A DNA stretch of 64,000 nucleotides from Tragulus kanchil (taxonomy: Eukaryota > Chordata > Mammalia > Artiodactyla > Tragulidae), in assembly GCA_022376925.1 (NCBI GenBank), contig JAIOJX010000005.1, forward strand, positions 157,061,501 to 157,125,500. The letters run 5' to 3'. A model generated the notes under the pieces. That model did not search any database and was not told the origin of the DNA. It saw nothing but the letters and a program-made list of their open reading frames with translations. Each line of letters begins with the position of its first letter. Position 1 is the stretch's first letter. Positions 1-10,400 of the stretch are shown piece by piece. The position numbers and the translations under genes are program-made.

Positions 1-153
1 TGGGCGCACGAGCGCCAGAGCTCCAGCTCGGTAATTGGACACATCGGTCCAAACGCTCCGTGGCACGTGGGATCTTCCCAGGCCAGGGATCGAACCGGCG
101 CCCCTTGCACTGCAAGGCAGTGTCTTTACCCACTGGACCACCAGAGGAAGCCC
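1..153 (-). mobile_element. tRNA-derived ruminant SINE, cut by window start
   Basis: Antisense body of the SINE that is complete at 921-1255, ending in the inverted tRNA-like head (ggaccaccag...gaagccc). Confidence 0.85.
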
Positions 154-492
154 TCAATTTATTTATTTATTTTTGACTATTCTGGGTTTTCACTGCTGCC
201 ACAGGCTCTTCTTGCAGGGATTGGGGGCCACTCTCTAAATGAGGTGAGCAGGCTTCTTGGTGCAGTGACCTCTCCTCTTGTGGAACTCGGGCTCTAGGGA
301 ACACAGGCTTCAATAGTTGCAGCACATGGGCTCAATAGTTGCGGCTCCGAGGCTCTAGAGCACAGGCTCAATGGTTGTGGCTCACGGGCTCAGTTGCTCT
401 GCAGCATGTGGGATCTTCCTGGATCAGGGGTCGAACCTGTGTCTCCTGCACTGGCAGGTGAACTCTTTACCTCTGAGCTGCCAGGGAAACCT
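154..492 (-). mobile_element. CHR-type tRNA-derived SINE, antisense
   Basis: Starts with an inverted A-tail (tttatttattt) and ends with the inverted tRNA head (gatcaggggtcgaacc...ccaggga). It abuts the SINE at 1-153. It is repeated at 1256-1594. Confidence 0.8.
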
Positions 493-744
493 GCCTTTTT
501 TGTTTTTAATTCTAGACCCATTCTCTAATTTTGTCAACATGGGGACATCCTCCTTGATAGAGGCATTAAATCCTTCCATTCATTTTAACACCTTATGCTG
601 AAAACACATGCTCCAGGCTTTCAGGAATGAGACCCACCTTCTCAGCACTAATTCTTAAACCTCATCTGCATGTCTCCCTTTGGGTGGAGGCGTAATGCAA
701 ATATAGGGTAGGACAGTTTAGGATTATGGACTCCCAAGGTTTCC

Positions 745-915
745 CCAAATCATTTTTGCATGTGAAAAAAAACACATGTTTTTAATTTTTAATCCTGCAT
801 CCTTACTAAATTCATTGATTAGTTCTAGCAGATTGTTCAGTGGAAACTTCGGTGTTTTCACATCATCTGTAAATATGAACAATTTCACTTTTTTACCTTT
901 TGGATGCCTTTTTTG
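745..915 (-). mobile_element. L1 ORF2 fragment, antisense, left part
   Basis: The + strand reads the complement of L1 ORF2 around the reverse-transcriptase active-site region. It breaks at tttggatgcctttt (898-911) and appears to resume at 2922 with the same 14 bases. Confidence 0.6.
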
Positions 916-920
916 TTTTC

Positions 921-1255
921 AAATTTGTTTATTTATTTATTATTATTTTTAAATTTATCTTTTGAAGGGTGGGGTGGGGAGGGAGGGGGATCAGCGGGCC
1001 ACTTCCATTGGTCTTTCATTTCTCCATTTTCATCCGTCTTTGTTCTTTGGCTCCTGTGGGCCTCCCATCGCGGTGGCCACTGTCGTCGCAGAGCACTGGC
1101 TCTGGGCGCACGAGCGCCAGAGCTCCAGCTCGGTAATTGGACACATCGGTCCAAACGCTCCGTGGCACGTGGGATCTTCCCAGGCCAGGGATCGAACCGG
1201 CGCCCCTTGCACTGCAAGGCAGTGTCTTTACCCACTGGACCACCAGAGGAAGCCC
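921..1255 (-). mobile_element. tRNA-derived ruminant SINE, antisense, complete
   Basis: Inverted A-rich tail at 921-955, GC-rich body, inverted tRNA-like head ending at gaagccc. It matches the sense copy at 53313-53649 along its length. Confidence 0.85.
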
Positions 1256-1594
1256 TCAATTTATTTATTTATTTTTGACTATTCTGGGTTTTCACTGCTG
1301 CCACAGGCTCTTCTTGCAGGGATTGGGGGCCACTCTCTAAATGAGGTGAGCAGGCTTCTTGGTGCAGTGACCTCTCCTCTTGTGGAACTCGGGCTCTAGG
1401 GAACACAGGCTTCAATAGTTGCAGCACATGGGCTCAATAGTTGCGGCTCCGAGGCTCTAGAGCACAGGCTCAATGGTTGTGGCTCACGGGCTCAGTTGCT
1501 CTGCAGCATGTGGGATCTTCCTGGATCAGGGGTCGAACCTGTGTCTCCTGCACTGGCAGGTGAACTCTTTACCTCTGAGCTGCCAGGGAAACCT
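1256..1594 (-). mobile_element. CHR-type tRNA-derived SINE, antisense (copy of 154-492)
   Basis: Identical to 154-492 at offset 1102. Confidence 0.8.
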
Positions 1595-1835
1595 GCCTTT
1601 TTTGTTTTTAATTCTAGACCCATTCTCTAATTTTGTCAACATGGGGACATCCTCCTTGATAGAGGCATTAAATCCTTCCATTCATTTTAACACCTTATGC
1701 TGAAAACACATGCTCCAGGCTTTCAGGAATGAGACCCACCTTCTCAGCACTAATTCTTAAACCTCATCTGCATGTCTCCCTTTGGGTGGAGGCGTAATGC
1801 AAATATAGGGTAGGACAGTTTAGGATTATGGACTC

Positions 1836-2509
1836 AGGTCCCCCACAAGATCTTGCAGCTTCTCCAAACACCTGGCTGGAGGGTTTCAGGATGAGCACCC
1901 TGAGGGGTGCTGACCAGGCTGTTGCCGGCTGCTGCAGCCAGGGCTCCCCTGCCTTGTGGTGCCTTCCTGCTGCCACCACCACTGCCCGCCTCCCATTTCT
2001 GTCCTTTTCACTAGACTTTCTCTCATCTTTAGTTTCCCTGGAGTTCTTTTGGATTCCAAGCGGTCTTTGCTCATACTTCTGTTAACATGCCTGCTGCCTC
2101 AGCCCTGTTGATCCACACCAAGATGGGGTGGGTGAGGCAAAGCACACAGAACTACTTTTCAGCACACCAACATTCCACACAAAACTATCTTATAAGCCTG
2201 CAGATTCTTTATCATCAGGGGGCATTCCCAAGGGTGTGACTTTCCCTGGCTCTGCACTGCCCTTGCGAACAGACTAGAAGTTGGTGGTCATGATGCTCTG
2301 TGAGTCAAGCAGAGCCCCATTTTTTCACTCCGGTGTGTTCTCCTGGATAACTGATGATGACATCCTGTGCTCTTCAGCAGAATCCCTGTCTTGGGTTTGA
2401 GACGTCATGACAACCAGTACAGTTCTGGAATGTTCTGTCCTGAAGTGAATCCTGGAGTGACAAGAGCCGCACCTTGCTTATTCTGCTGACCAGCTGCACA
2501 GCACCAAGC
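1836..2509. other. Unassigned upstream flank
   Basis: Unique-looking sequence between SINEs. No gene or regulatory signal recognised. Confidence 0.6.
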
Positions 2510-2525
2510 TGGGCCATAGGATCTT

Positions 2526-2897
2526 TAAAAAAGAGAAAACTTACTATTATTTATTTTTGGCTGTTCTGGATCTTCGTTGCTGCACAAGGGTTTCTCTCTA
2601 CTTGCAGCAAGTGGGGGCTTCTCTCTAGCTGTGGTGAGTAGGCTTCTCATTGCAGTGGCTTCTCTTGTTGCAAAGCATGGGGCTTTAGGGCACACGGGCT
2701 TCAGCAGTTGCGGCATGTGGGCTCAGTAGTTGTGACTCCCAGGTTCTAAAACATAGGCTCAACAGTTGTGGCCCATGGCTTAATTGCTCGGTAGTATGTG
2801 GGATCTTCCCAGACCAGGGATTGAAGCTGTTGTCTCCTGCATTGGCAGGTGGATTTTTTTTTTTTTTTTTTTAACCACTGAGTTACCAGGGAAGTCC
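2526..2897 (-). mobile_element. CHR-type SINE, antisense, with target-site duplication
   Basis: Inverted tail at 2526-2560 and inverted head ending agggaagtcc. It is flanked by tgggccataggatctt (2510-2525) and tgggccaaaggatctt (2898-2913), a 16-bp duplication with one mismatch. An internal T-run (about 2856-2873) looks like a secondary expansion. Confidence 0.85.
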
Positions 2898-2921
2898 TGG
2901 GCCAAAGGATCTTGGTCTAGA

Positions 2922-2965
2922 TTTGGATGCCTTTTATTTCTTTTTCTTACCTAAGTGCTCTGGCC
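2922..2965 (-). mobile_element. L1 ORF2 fragment, antisense, right part
   Basis: Continues the L1 homology interrupted at 911: the ggatgccttttatttctttt context leads into the region upstream of the reverse-transcriptase active site. Short, so called with caution. Confidence 0.5.
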
Positions 2966-3659
2966 TTGGGTGTGTGTGTGCTTGTGACAAATATGTTTTT
3001 GACACATTCATAAACTCATTCACTCCGTTTCACAAATGTTTGAATGTTTGCTATATAGCAGGCACTGGGGAGATGTCATCAAACAACCTGGACTCCACCC
3101 CTCCAGCTGTCATCATTTTAGTGTTTTATATTAGAAGGAATTAAGCGCCAGAAGAAAATAAAACCAACAAAGGGGATAAGGAGTGAGTGTGTGTGTCTGC
3201 GTGTGTGGGGGAGGGGGTGTTTGCCATTTTAAATAGGCTTGGGAGTATAAAAGAGGCCAAGTGTTTCCTGTAGAGTCAGCCTGTTTTGGGGAAGGCGTGT
3301 GCACAGGGCTGCCTCTGACTGCCCTTTCCCTGATGTGGGTGTTGCGGGAGGGTGCTCTCACCAGGGCAGGTGAGACTGGGTGAGAGTGAGGAGTCATGCA
3401 GGCCTTTGTGACTGGTTTAGTCCCTGATATACTCTCACTCTACCGTCTCCCCAAGCCCCTTTCTAATTTCCTTTCCCCAGTCTTCCAGGAAGGTGTGTGA
3501 GACAGAAGGAGACTGAGAACCAGGTGTTCTTGGCCGAAACATCAGCAAATGAACATTGGCTTGTAATGAATACAGCAATAGGAATAACTTCCGGCCCCAG
3601 TCATTAGGTACACACTCATTTTAGCTAACACACCAGCACTAGTAAGAACGTGAGTCCAA
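2966..3659. other. Upstream flank before the CpG island
   Basis: Contains short TG-rich runs and the TATA-like box at 3246. No coding exon seen. Confidence 0.6.
3224..3253 (+). promoter_or_regulatory. TATA-like box with AT-rich MEF2/SRF-like motif
   Basis: TATAAAAG at 3246-3253 follows an AT-rich CC...GG block (CCATTTTAAATAGG, 3224-3237), about 980 bp upstream of the KCNK5 ATG and outside the CpG island. It could be a minor upstream promoter. No coding exon is recognisable after it, and chance occurrence is possible. Confidence 0.2.
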
Positions 3660-4232
3660 GAGATCACAACCTCTGTCGGCGCAGAGGGCGCGCCGCAGAC
3701 CCTGGCTGCGGCTGGGTTTGGGGGAGAGCGCGTGGTATCCGGAGCTGGTGGCAGCGCGCACCTAGCGGTGACTCCCGGGCCCGCCGCCAGTTCTGGGCGG
3801 GGCGGGGCCTGCGCGGGGGCGGGCCCTCGGCGGCCCCTCCGCGGGCTGAGCGGACCAGCCCGGGTTAAAGAGGCTCCCGGAGGCGGGCCGGGTGCACACT
3901 GCTGTGGCTCGCGGAGGAGTGGCGCACGTGGCTCCGGGCGTTCTGCCTTGGGTTCCCTCAGCTCCTTTTACTCTCGCGATCCAGGATCCTCCCACGGCCC
4001 CCTCTGGTGTTGGCCCACCCCTGGCACGCGTGAGAAGGGTCCGCACAGTTCCCCGCGCTCAGCGGACCCACTTGGAGGAGCAACTTTGTCGGAGCGGCGC
4101 CGGGTTGAACGGGGCACTGCGCATGCGGAGCTCCAAATTCAAACAGCTGTTTCCAGAGGCTGGAGGGCGGGTGGGACTGGGAGCCGCTGGGGCTGAGGGA
4201 GGCTCTCTGGAGGAGGCGGCCTCTCGGGAGCC
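3660..4232 (+). promoter_or_regulatory. KCNK5: KCNK5 CpG-island promoter and 5'UTR region
   Basis: GC content and CpG density rise sharply near 3660 and stay high through exon 1 to roughly 5000. Overlapping GC boxes (GGGGCGGGGC type) lie at 3795-3810 and 3815-3822, suited to Sp1-family factors, and I see no TATA box close to the ATG. This is the pattern of a TATA-less CpG-island promoter with dispersed starts. The transcription start itself cannot be placed from sequence. Confidence 0.75.
4117..4128 (+). promoter_or_regulatory. NRF-1-like palindromic site near KCNK5 start
   Basis: CTGCGCATGCGG resembles the NRF-1 consensus (YGCGCAYGCGCR), a common core element of CpG-island promoters. It lies 105-116 bp upstream of the KCNK5 ATG. 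It also contains the upstream ATG at 4123. Function is inferred from the motif only. Confidence 0.4.
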
Positions 4233-4418
4233 ATGGTGGACCGGGGCCCTCTGCTCACCTCGGCCATCATCTTCTACCTGGCCATCGGGGCGGCGATCTT
4301 CGAGGTGCTGGAAGAGCCACACTGGAAAGAAGCCAAGACAAACTACTATACGCAGAAAGTGCATCTGCTCAAGGAGTTCCCGTGCCTGGGCCAGGAGGGC
4401 CTGGACAAGATCCTGCAG
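4123..4418 (+). other. Possible overlapping upstream ORF on KCNK5 mRNA
   Basis: An ATG at 4123 opens a frame (MRSSKFKQLF...) in a different phase from KCNK5. It runs through all of exon 1 and, after splicing to exon 2, ends at once on AGA-TAG. The product would be 99 residues. Its start context is poor (C at -3 and +4), so leaky scanning to the real ATG at 4233 is expected. It exists only if transcription starts upstream of 4123. Confidence 0.3.
4233..4418 (+). CDS. KCNK5: KCNK5 coding exon 1 (residues 1-62)
   Basis: Starts MVDRGPLLTSAIIFYLAIGA, the family N-terminus, at an ATG with G at +4 in a gccATGg context. It encodes the short cytoplasmic N-terminus, M1 and the first helix of the extracellular cap, including C51 in the EFPCLGQ motif. 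It ends at codon Q62 (phase 0) on a CAG/gtgagc donor. Human has E at residue 62 as I recall it. The exon lies inside a CpG-rich block, as expected for a first exon. Confidence 0.97.
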
Positions 4419-7400
4419 GTGAGCTGGAGGTTTAGGAGTGCTGAACGGGAGCTCCTCGCGGCTTTGGGTGACCCTCATTCCCTGGGGGGTGGCCCGGCGG
4501 GTGACCGGAGAGGATGTCCCACCGTGAGTCTGACTGCTGTTATCGGGCGTTCACCCGTGGGCACAGGAGTCACGCACGCGCCCGGAACCTCTTTAGAACG
4601 CAGTTGGTCCCGATGGAGAACTTAGGCTTGACCCGCGGGTGAACCAGGCCCGGCGGTGGCTCGTGGTGTGGGTGCGCGGGCACCTCCCTGGTTGGAGGAG
4701 GCTGTGGGGCGGATAAGGGCGTTTATCTTTCCTCGGAAACGCTCCCAGAGTTCGGGGGACTCGCCGGGTGCCTCCCCCTCGCGTCTCCAGCTCCCGGGCC
4801 AGTGCGGCACGCGGCCGGCTTTTTTCGGCTTTTCTTCTCCAGCCCCGGGGAATGGCGCGAAGCTTCCCAGCCCCCCGCAGGGCTGGGGAAGCGGGGTCCG
4901 GAGCTCTGTCTGGCCCGATCCCCCGGGATGCAGGCTGGTGGCTGGAACGCTGGGACGTGCGCAGGCTTCCGGGAAGGCTTATCTCGCAGAGACATTCTCG
5001 AAGGGGTTGGGGTTCAACTTTGTGAAAGTAACCGGTTGAACAAAAGAACAGGGCGTCCCTTTTTGGGGGGTTGGGAGGATTGGGGGCGTTGAGGTGGTGG
5101 CAGGAGGGAAGAGAGACTGCAGAATGGGAGGTGGTGGAGGGTTTCTCCTCTGTGTCGGGGTAGATTCATACCTACTATAGGTGACATTAGTCTCATTTGG
5201 ATAAACTCTGGGACTTGTTTGGGGACGGAAGGCGTCTACCCCAGTTTCTCGAAGGTTCTTAGCTTCAGCCATTTACCCTTCTTGGCCTGCAGTGACGGCT
5301 TCCCTCCAGTGAAGCTACCAAGCCTGGGTGAGAGCTGGTGAAGACTCTAGGTGGAGACGGAATAGAGATATTGTCCAAGATGTGACATTTCTCTGGGGTA
5401 AGAGATGCCAGGAAGGAAGTTTGATGAGGAACAATGTTTCATCTACCTTGGCTCCCCAATCCTTTATAGCTGTGTAGTTGTCTATCATTTTTCTCGCCGC
5501 AATCTCCCTGTATATAAAATGGGAACAAACCCATCTTCATCTTTCCTACCCTGGTCTGTTGGCGGGTTGAAAGCATTAGAAAACATGAAGATGTCTTGCC
5601 TGTGGTAGTCCCTTTTTGTCCCCAAATCAGTGGACAGTTCTGTGGCCACCAGTGAGCATATAGGTACCTGCCAGCAGCCAGGCAAATAGATTTGTCCTCT
5701 TAGGAGTTAGTGGAAGATTCAGGTTAGAAGGTTGGGAATTGGATTTTCATGGAGAGTCGCCTGTCTGGGAGCAGTTTCCAGGGCTGGGGGCTGTTGAGAG
5801 TTGAGTTTTTGGTGGGAGGATGATCTTCAGGAGGGCGTTAGCTCCTCAAAGCAGTTCTGGGCGGCTGCGCCTTCCTTGGGATGGGTGCCTGCCCTGTGTG
5901 TGCATGTTGGGGAGCTTTGGGGGGGGGGGTCACTTTATAATTTCCCTTGAGGAAACAATTTCTCTGGAGAAGGAGTTGCTGTTTACTTTGCTCCAGGACT
6001 TTGTTTAGAGGGAGAGGAAGGCAGGCAGGGATGATAAAGAACCCAGCAGCCCTCGAAGTGTTTCCCCCTTTGCTGCTTCTCCACCACTGCAGGGGAAGGA
6101 AGGAAAGAATTCAAGGCTGAATGTGGGAAAATAAACTTCAAAACAAGAAGAGTGGGGAAAGGGAAGGGAGGTGGGTCTGGGTGAGGCAGCCGGGTACAGC
6201 TGGTGGTTATAACTTCGGAGGTTAGACAGCCTTCTTAAGGTATGAGAGCACACAAGATGCGTGGCATTTTGAGGTCCTTTGAAACCTGCCAACAATTACC
6301 CACCAAAAGCCGGCAGGGAACTTCAGAAAGAAGATCTGGACCTCAGGTCAGTCTGATGTGGAGATGACTAGGCAGGCCAACCTCTGGAGCCATCTCCAAC
6401 AGGGCAAATCCCCTCCCTTTGTAGGAAAAACCCCAGAAAGGAGCCTGGACCCGTGGAAGCATTATGCGAGTATCGCTTTTCTCTGGGGTAAGAGATGCCA
6501 GGAAGGAAGTTTGATGAGGAACAATGTTTCATCTACCTTGGCTCCCCAATCCTTTATAGCTGTGTAGTTGTCTATCATTTTTCTCGCCGCAATCTCCCTG
6601 TATATAAAATGGGAACAAACCCATCTTCATCTTTCCTACCCTGGTCTGTTGGCGGGTTGAAAGCATTAGAAAACATGAAGATGTCTTGCCTGTGGTAGTC
6701 CCTTTTTGTCCCCAAATCAGTGGACAGTTCTGTGGCCACCAGTGAGCATATAGGTACCTGCCAGCAGCCAGGCAAATAGATTTGTCCTCTTAGGAGTTAG
6801 TGGAAGATTCAGGTTAGAAGGTTGGGAATTGGATTTTCATGGAGAGTCGCCTGTCTGGGAGCAGTTTCCAGGGCTGGGGGCTGTTGAGAGTTGAGTTTTT
6901 GGTGGGAGGATGATCTTCAGGAGGGCGTTAGCTCCTCAAAGCAGTTCTGGGCGGCTGCGCCTTCCTTGGGATGGGTGCCTGCCCTGTGTGTGCATGTTGG
7001 GGAGCTTTGGGGGGGGGGGTCACTTTATAATTTCCCTTGAGGAAACAATTTCTCTGGAGAAGGAGTTGCTGTTTACTTTGCTCCAGGACTTTGTTTAGAG
7101 GGAGAGGAAGGCAGGCAGGGATGATAAAGAACCCAGCAGCCCTCGAAGTGTTTCCCCCTTTGCTGCTTCTCCACCACTGCAGGGGAAGGAAGGAAAGAAT
7201 TCAAGGCTGAATGTGGGAAAATAAACTTCAAAACAAGAAGAGTGGGGAAAGGGAAGGGAGGTGGGTCTGGGTGAGGCAGCCGGGTACAGCTGGTGGTTAT
7301 AACTTCGGAGGTTAGACAGCCTTCTTAAGGTATGAGAGCACACAAGATGCGTGGCATTTTGAGGTCCTTTGAAACCTGCCAACAATTACCCACCAAAAGC

Positions 7401-10400
7401 CGGCAGGGAACTTCAGAAAGAAGATCTGGACCTCAGGTCAGTCTGATGTGGAGATGACTAGGCAGGCCAACCTCTGGAGCCATCTCCAACAGGGCAAATC
7501 CCCTCCCTTTGTAGGAAAAACCCCAGAAAGGAGCCTGGACCCGTGGAAGCATTATGCGAGTATCGCTTTCAGTCCACAGAAACCTTCCTGGCACTGCTTT
7601 CTGATCTGGGGCTCGGGGCTCTGCTACAGGCCTCAGGAAATTGGTTTAAGGAAAAATGAAAAATCTTCCTGTCTGGCTGCTCCGGCATTTTCCACCTGAG
7701 TTCTGTGTTTTTATCAAGTTCAGAATAATCACCTTTGTAATCCTAACAGTGTCCCTGGCGGAGGAATTCCTGGGGTGGGGGCCCACTGCCACCCGCCCCA
7801 AAGGCTGTTGGAAGGGGTGCAGCCTGGTTTCAAGTGGAAATTTTGTGTGTGCTTTCAAAGAGAGAAAGGGAGTCAAGACACTGTTTTTTTAGATCTTTGG
7901 AAGTAGTCCCTAAGTTGTCAGGTGCTTCCTCCTTCTTCAGGCTGTGGTTGGACTGAGGCGGAGGAAGCTGACTTTGAAATGTTCAGTGCCCCGCACTGGC
8001 CTGGAGCAGGTGTTTGCCCTCTTTCCAGCCTTCAGAACCCTCTTGAACCCTTGCTCTCAAGCCTGCTTCTCCAGGTGCTGGGGGACCCGCACCTCCAGCC
8101 TCTTCCTAAATTGCAGAGACTCCCACAAGGGAAGTTGACATTGGCCGAGCACTTGGCATGTTGGGCGTTGTGGGCGGTAATCAGCATTTTATGAGAGAGG
8201 GGATAGGCTGGTTTTGCCATCTGGCTTGGCCATTTACCCATCCAACCATTTCATTTTGCCTCTCTTCCCACATCTGCAAAATGAAGGTCTGACAAGGGTG
8301 GAATAGCATGGAAACATTAGGCAGGGGGTGTGCACAGGTGTAACTTGAAAACGGAGAGCCTCCTACCTGCTGTACACACTCAGGACACAGTGACCAGGGC
8401 ACCCTGCTAGGCGCCTTACCTACATTCATCAGGTACTGTTTACAGCAACAGCCTTACGTGTTCAGATAAGGAAAGTGAAGCTCAGGGGAGTGACCAGGAG
8501 GGCACACACAGACCGGGCTATGACCTGGGCGTCTGCCTCCAGAGCCCGCTCCTTGTACGTGCACCCTCACTCTCCCCCTTAGGCATGTGAAGCTGTTGAC
8601 GGGTTGGTCTGTCGGTGAGCTTAATAAATTGGTTCAGTTGGACTCTGGTCGGCTGGGAAATTCTGTTTCCCTTAAAACAGGCATGGGCACGCAGACGTCT
8701 CCTGTGTTGGTGCCTGGCTGAGCCAGCACCTCCTTCCTTGCAGCTGCCGCCCACCCCACCCCACGTCTCCTTTGGAAGCACAAAACCCCAGAGGGTTGGG
8801 ATGCACAGCAGGAATGAACCTTTCTCAACCTTCACCTCTGCAGTGGTTCTGAAACAGGAAGAATTTCCAGGGCTGAATGTGTGCCAGGACTTTGAAAAAG
8901 CACTTTACATGTACTGATTTTAATCTAGTCTTCCCTTTTCAATCAAGATGAAGACTTGCAAAGGTGATGTAATCTTCCCAGGATCTTGCAATACAGGGTC
9001 ATGTTTCAAACTGAAGTGAAATTGAAAATAGATTCCAGAGTCTATGGGAATTAGCCGACAGGTGTTTATTAAGTGCCTGCTGTGTGCGCAGCAGTGGGCA
9101 AAACACCGGGAGTGCCAGGATGAGTTAGACACCTCCAGGTTCAGATTCGGAGAAGGAAATGGCAGCCCACTCCAGTATTCTTGCCTGAAAATTCCATGGA
9201 TAGAGAAGCGTGGCGAGCTACAGTCCATGGGATCTCAAATACATGTATGTGGGGCTTCCCTGGTCGCTCAGCGGTTAGGAATCTGCCCGTAATGCAGGAG
9301 ACCCGAGTTCAGTCCCTGGGTTGGGAAGATCCCCCTGGAGGAGGGCATGGCAACCGCTCCAGTGTTCTTGCCCGGACAGAGGAACCTAATGGGCTGCAGT
9401 CCCTGGGGTCACACAAGAGTCAGACACGACTGAAGTGACTAAGCAGCAGCAGCAGGCTCAGACTGGTCTTGCTGGAGAGAAGGATGGGAAAGTTCACCTT
9501 GACCAGACAGTGTTCCAGTGCCCCCAAGTCCAGCGTGACCTAAGGAAGAGATGCCAGGGTGGGATCTTGGTCGTTAGATGGTTTTTTTTCCCAAGTATTA
9601 TTTGTTTTGGGCAGTGCCCCACCCCAGGACCTGAAGTAGGAAATGGCAGCCCACTTGGATATTCTTTTTTTTTTTTTTGGCCACTTCTGTTGGTCTTTCA
9701 TTTCTCTATTTTCATCCGTCTTTGTTCTTTGGCTCCTGTGGGCCTCCCATCGCGGTGGCCTCTGTTGTTGCAGAGCACCGACTCTGGGCGCATGCGCTCC
9801 AGAGCTCTGGCTCGGTAGTTGGACACATTGGTCCAGCCACTCCGCGGCACGTGGGATCTTCCCAGGCCAGGGATTGAACCGGCACCGCTTGCACTGTAAG
9901 GCAGTGTCCTTACCCACTGGACCACCAGGGAAGCCCCCACTTGGGTATTCTTGGCTTGGAAAACCCCATGGACAGAGGAGTCTGGTGGGCTGCATTCCAT
10001 GGGGGTCACAGAGAGTCAGACACAGCTGAGTGACTGAGTACATCCCACGGCAGGATGGATTGAACCCACACCCTCTGCAGTGGAGGCACAGAGTCATTAC
10101 CCCTGGACCACCGGGGGATTCCCAAGATTGGGAGCTGGGAATTATGAAGGTGCAGCAGGGACGCGCGGGGGAAGAGGATTTTAGCAGAGGACCTGGAGGG
10201 AGGCTATAAGCTTCACGCTAGGGCTCTCGGGAATCCTTTGTCTCCTGGGGTTGCGGTAAGGGTCGTCCCAAACCCTGTCTTCTGCTGGGGCGCCCCATCC
10301 TTAGCCAGGTTTCCTTAGACTGCTCACAGAGATGACCCACTCCCGAGAGCTGACCTTGGATCCCGCTAGGCTTTTTACTTTCCTTGTCCTATTCCGAGAT

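Larger units (their letters stand above)
1..1835. repeat. Duplication 1: 1-733 repeated at 1103-1835
   Basis: Offset 1102 bp. The first copy is cut by the window start. The copies hold two antisense SINEs and about 240 bp of unique sequence ending in ggattatggactc, after which they diverge. The 369 bp between them (734-1102) carry an L1 fragment and the start of the SINE that the window edge cuts off in copy one. I saw no differences between the copies. Confidence 0.95.

Noticed and set aside
9251..9300. tRNA-like sequences that could be tRNA genes
   Set aside because: They are heads of Bov-tA/CHR SINEs, followed by SINE bodies and tails; no intact cloverleaf is expected.
9540..10097. 185-codon open frame on the - strand
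   Set aside because: Translation of nested SINE and Bov-A sequence, not a gene.
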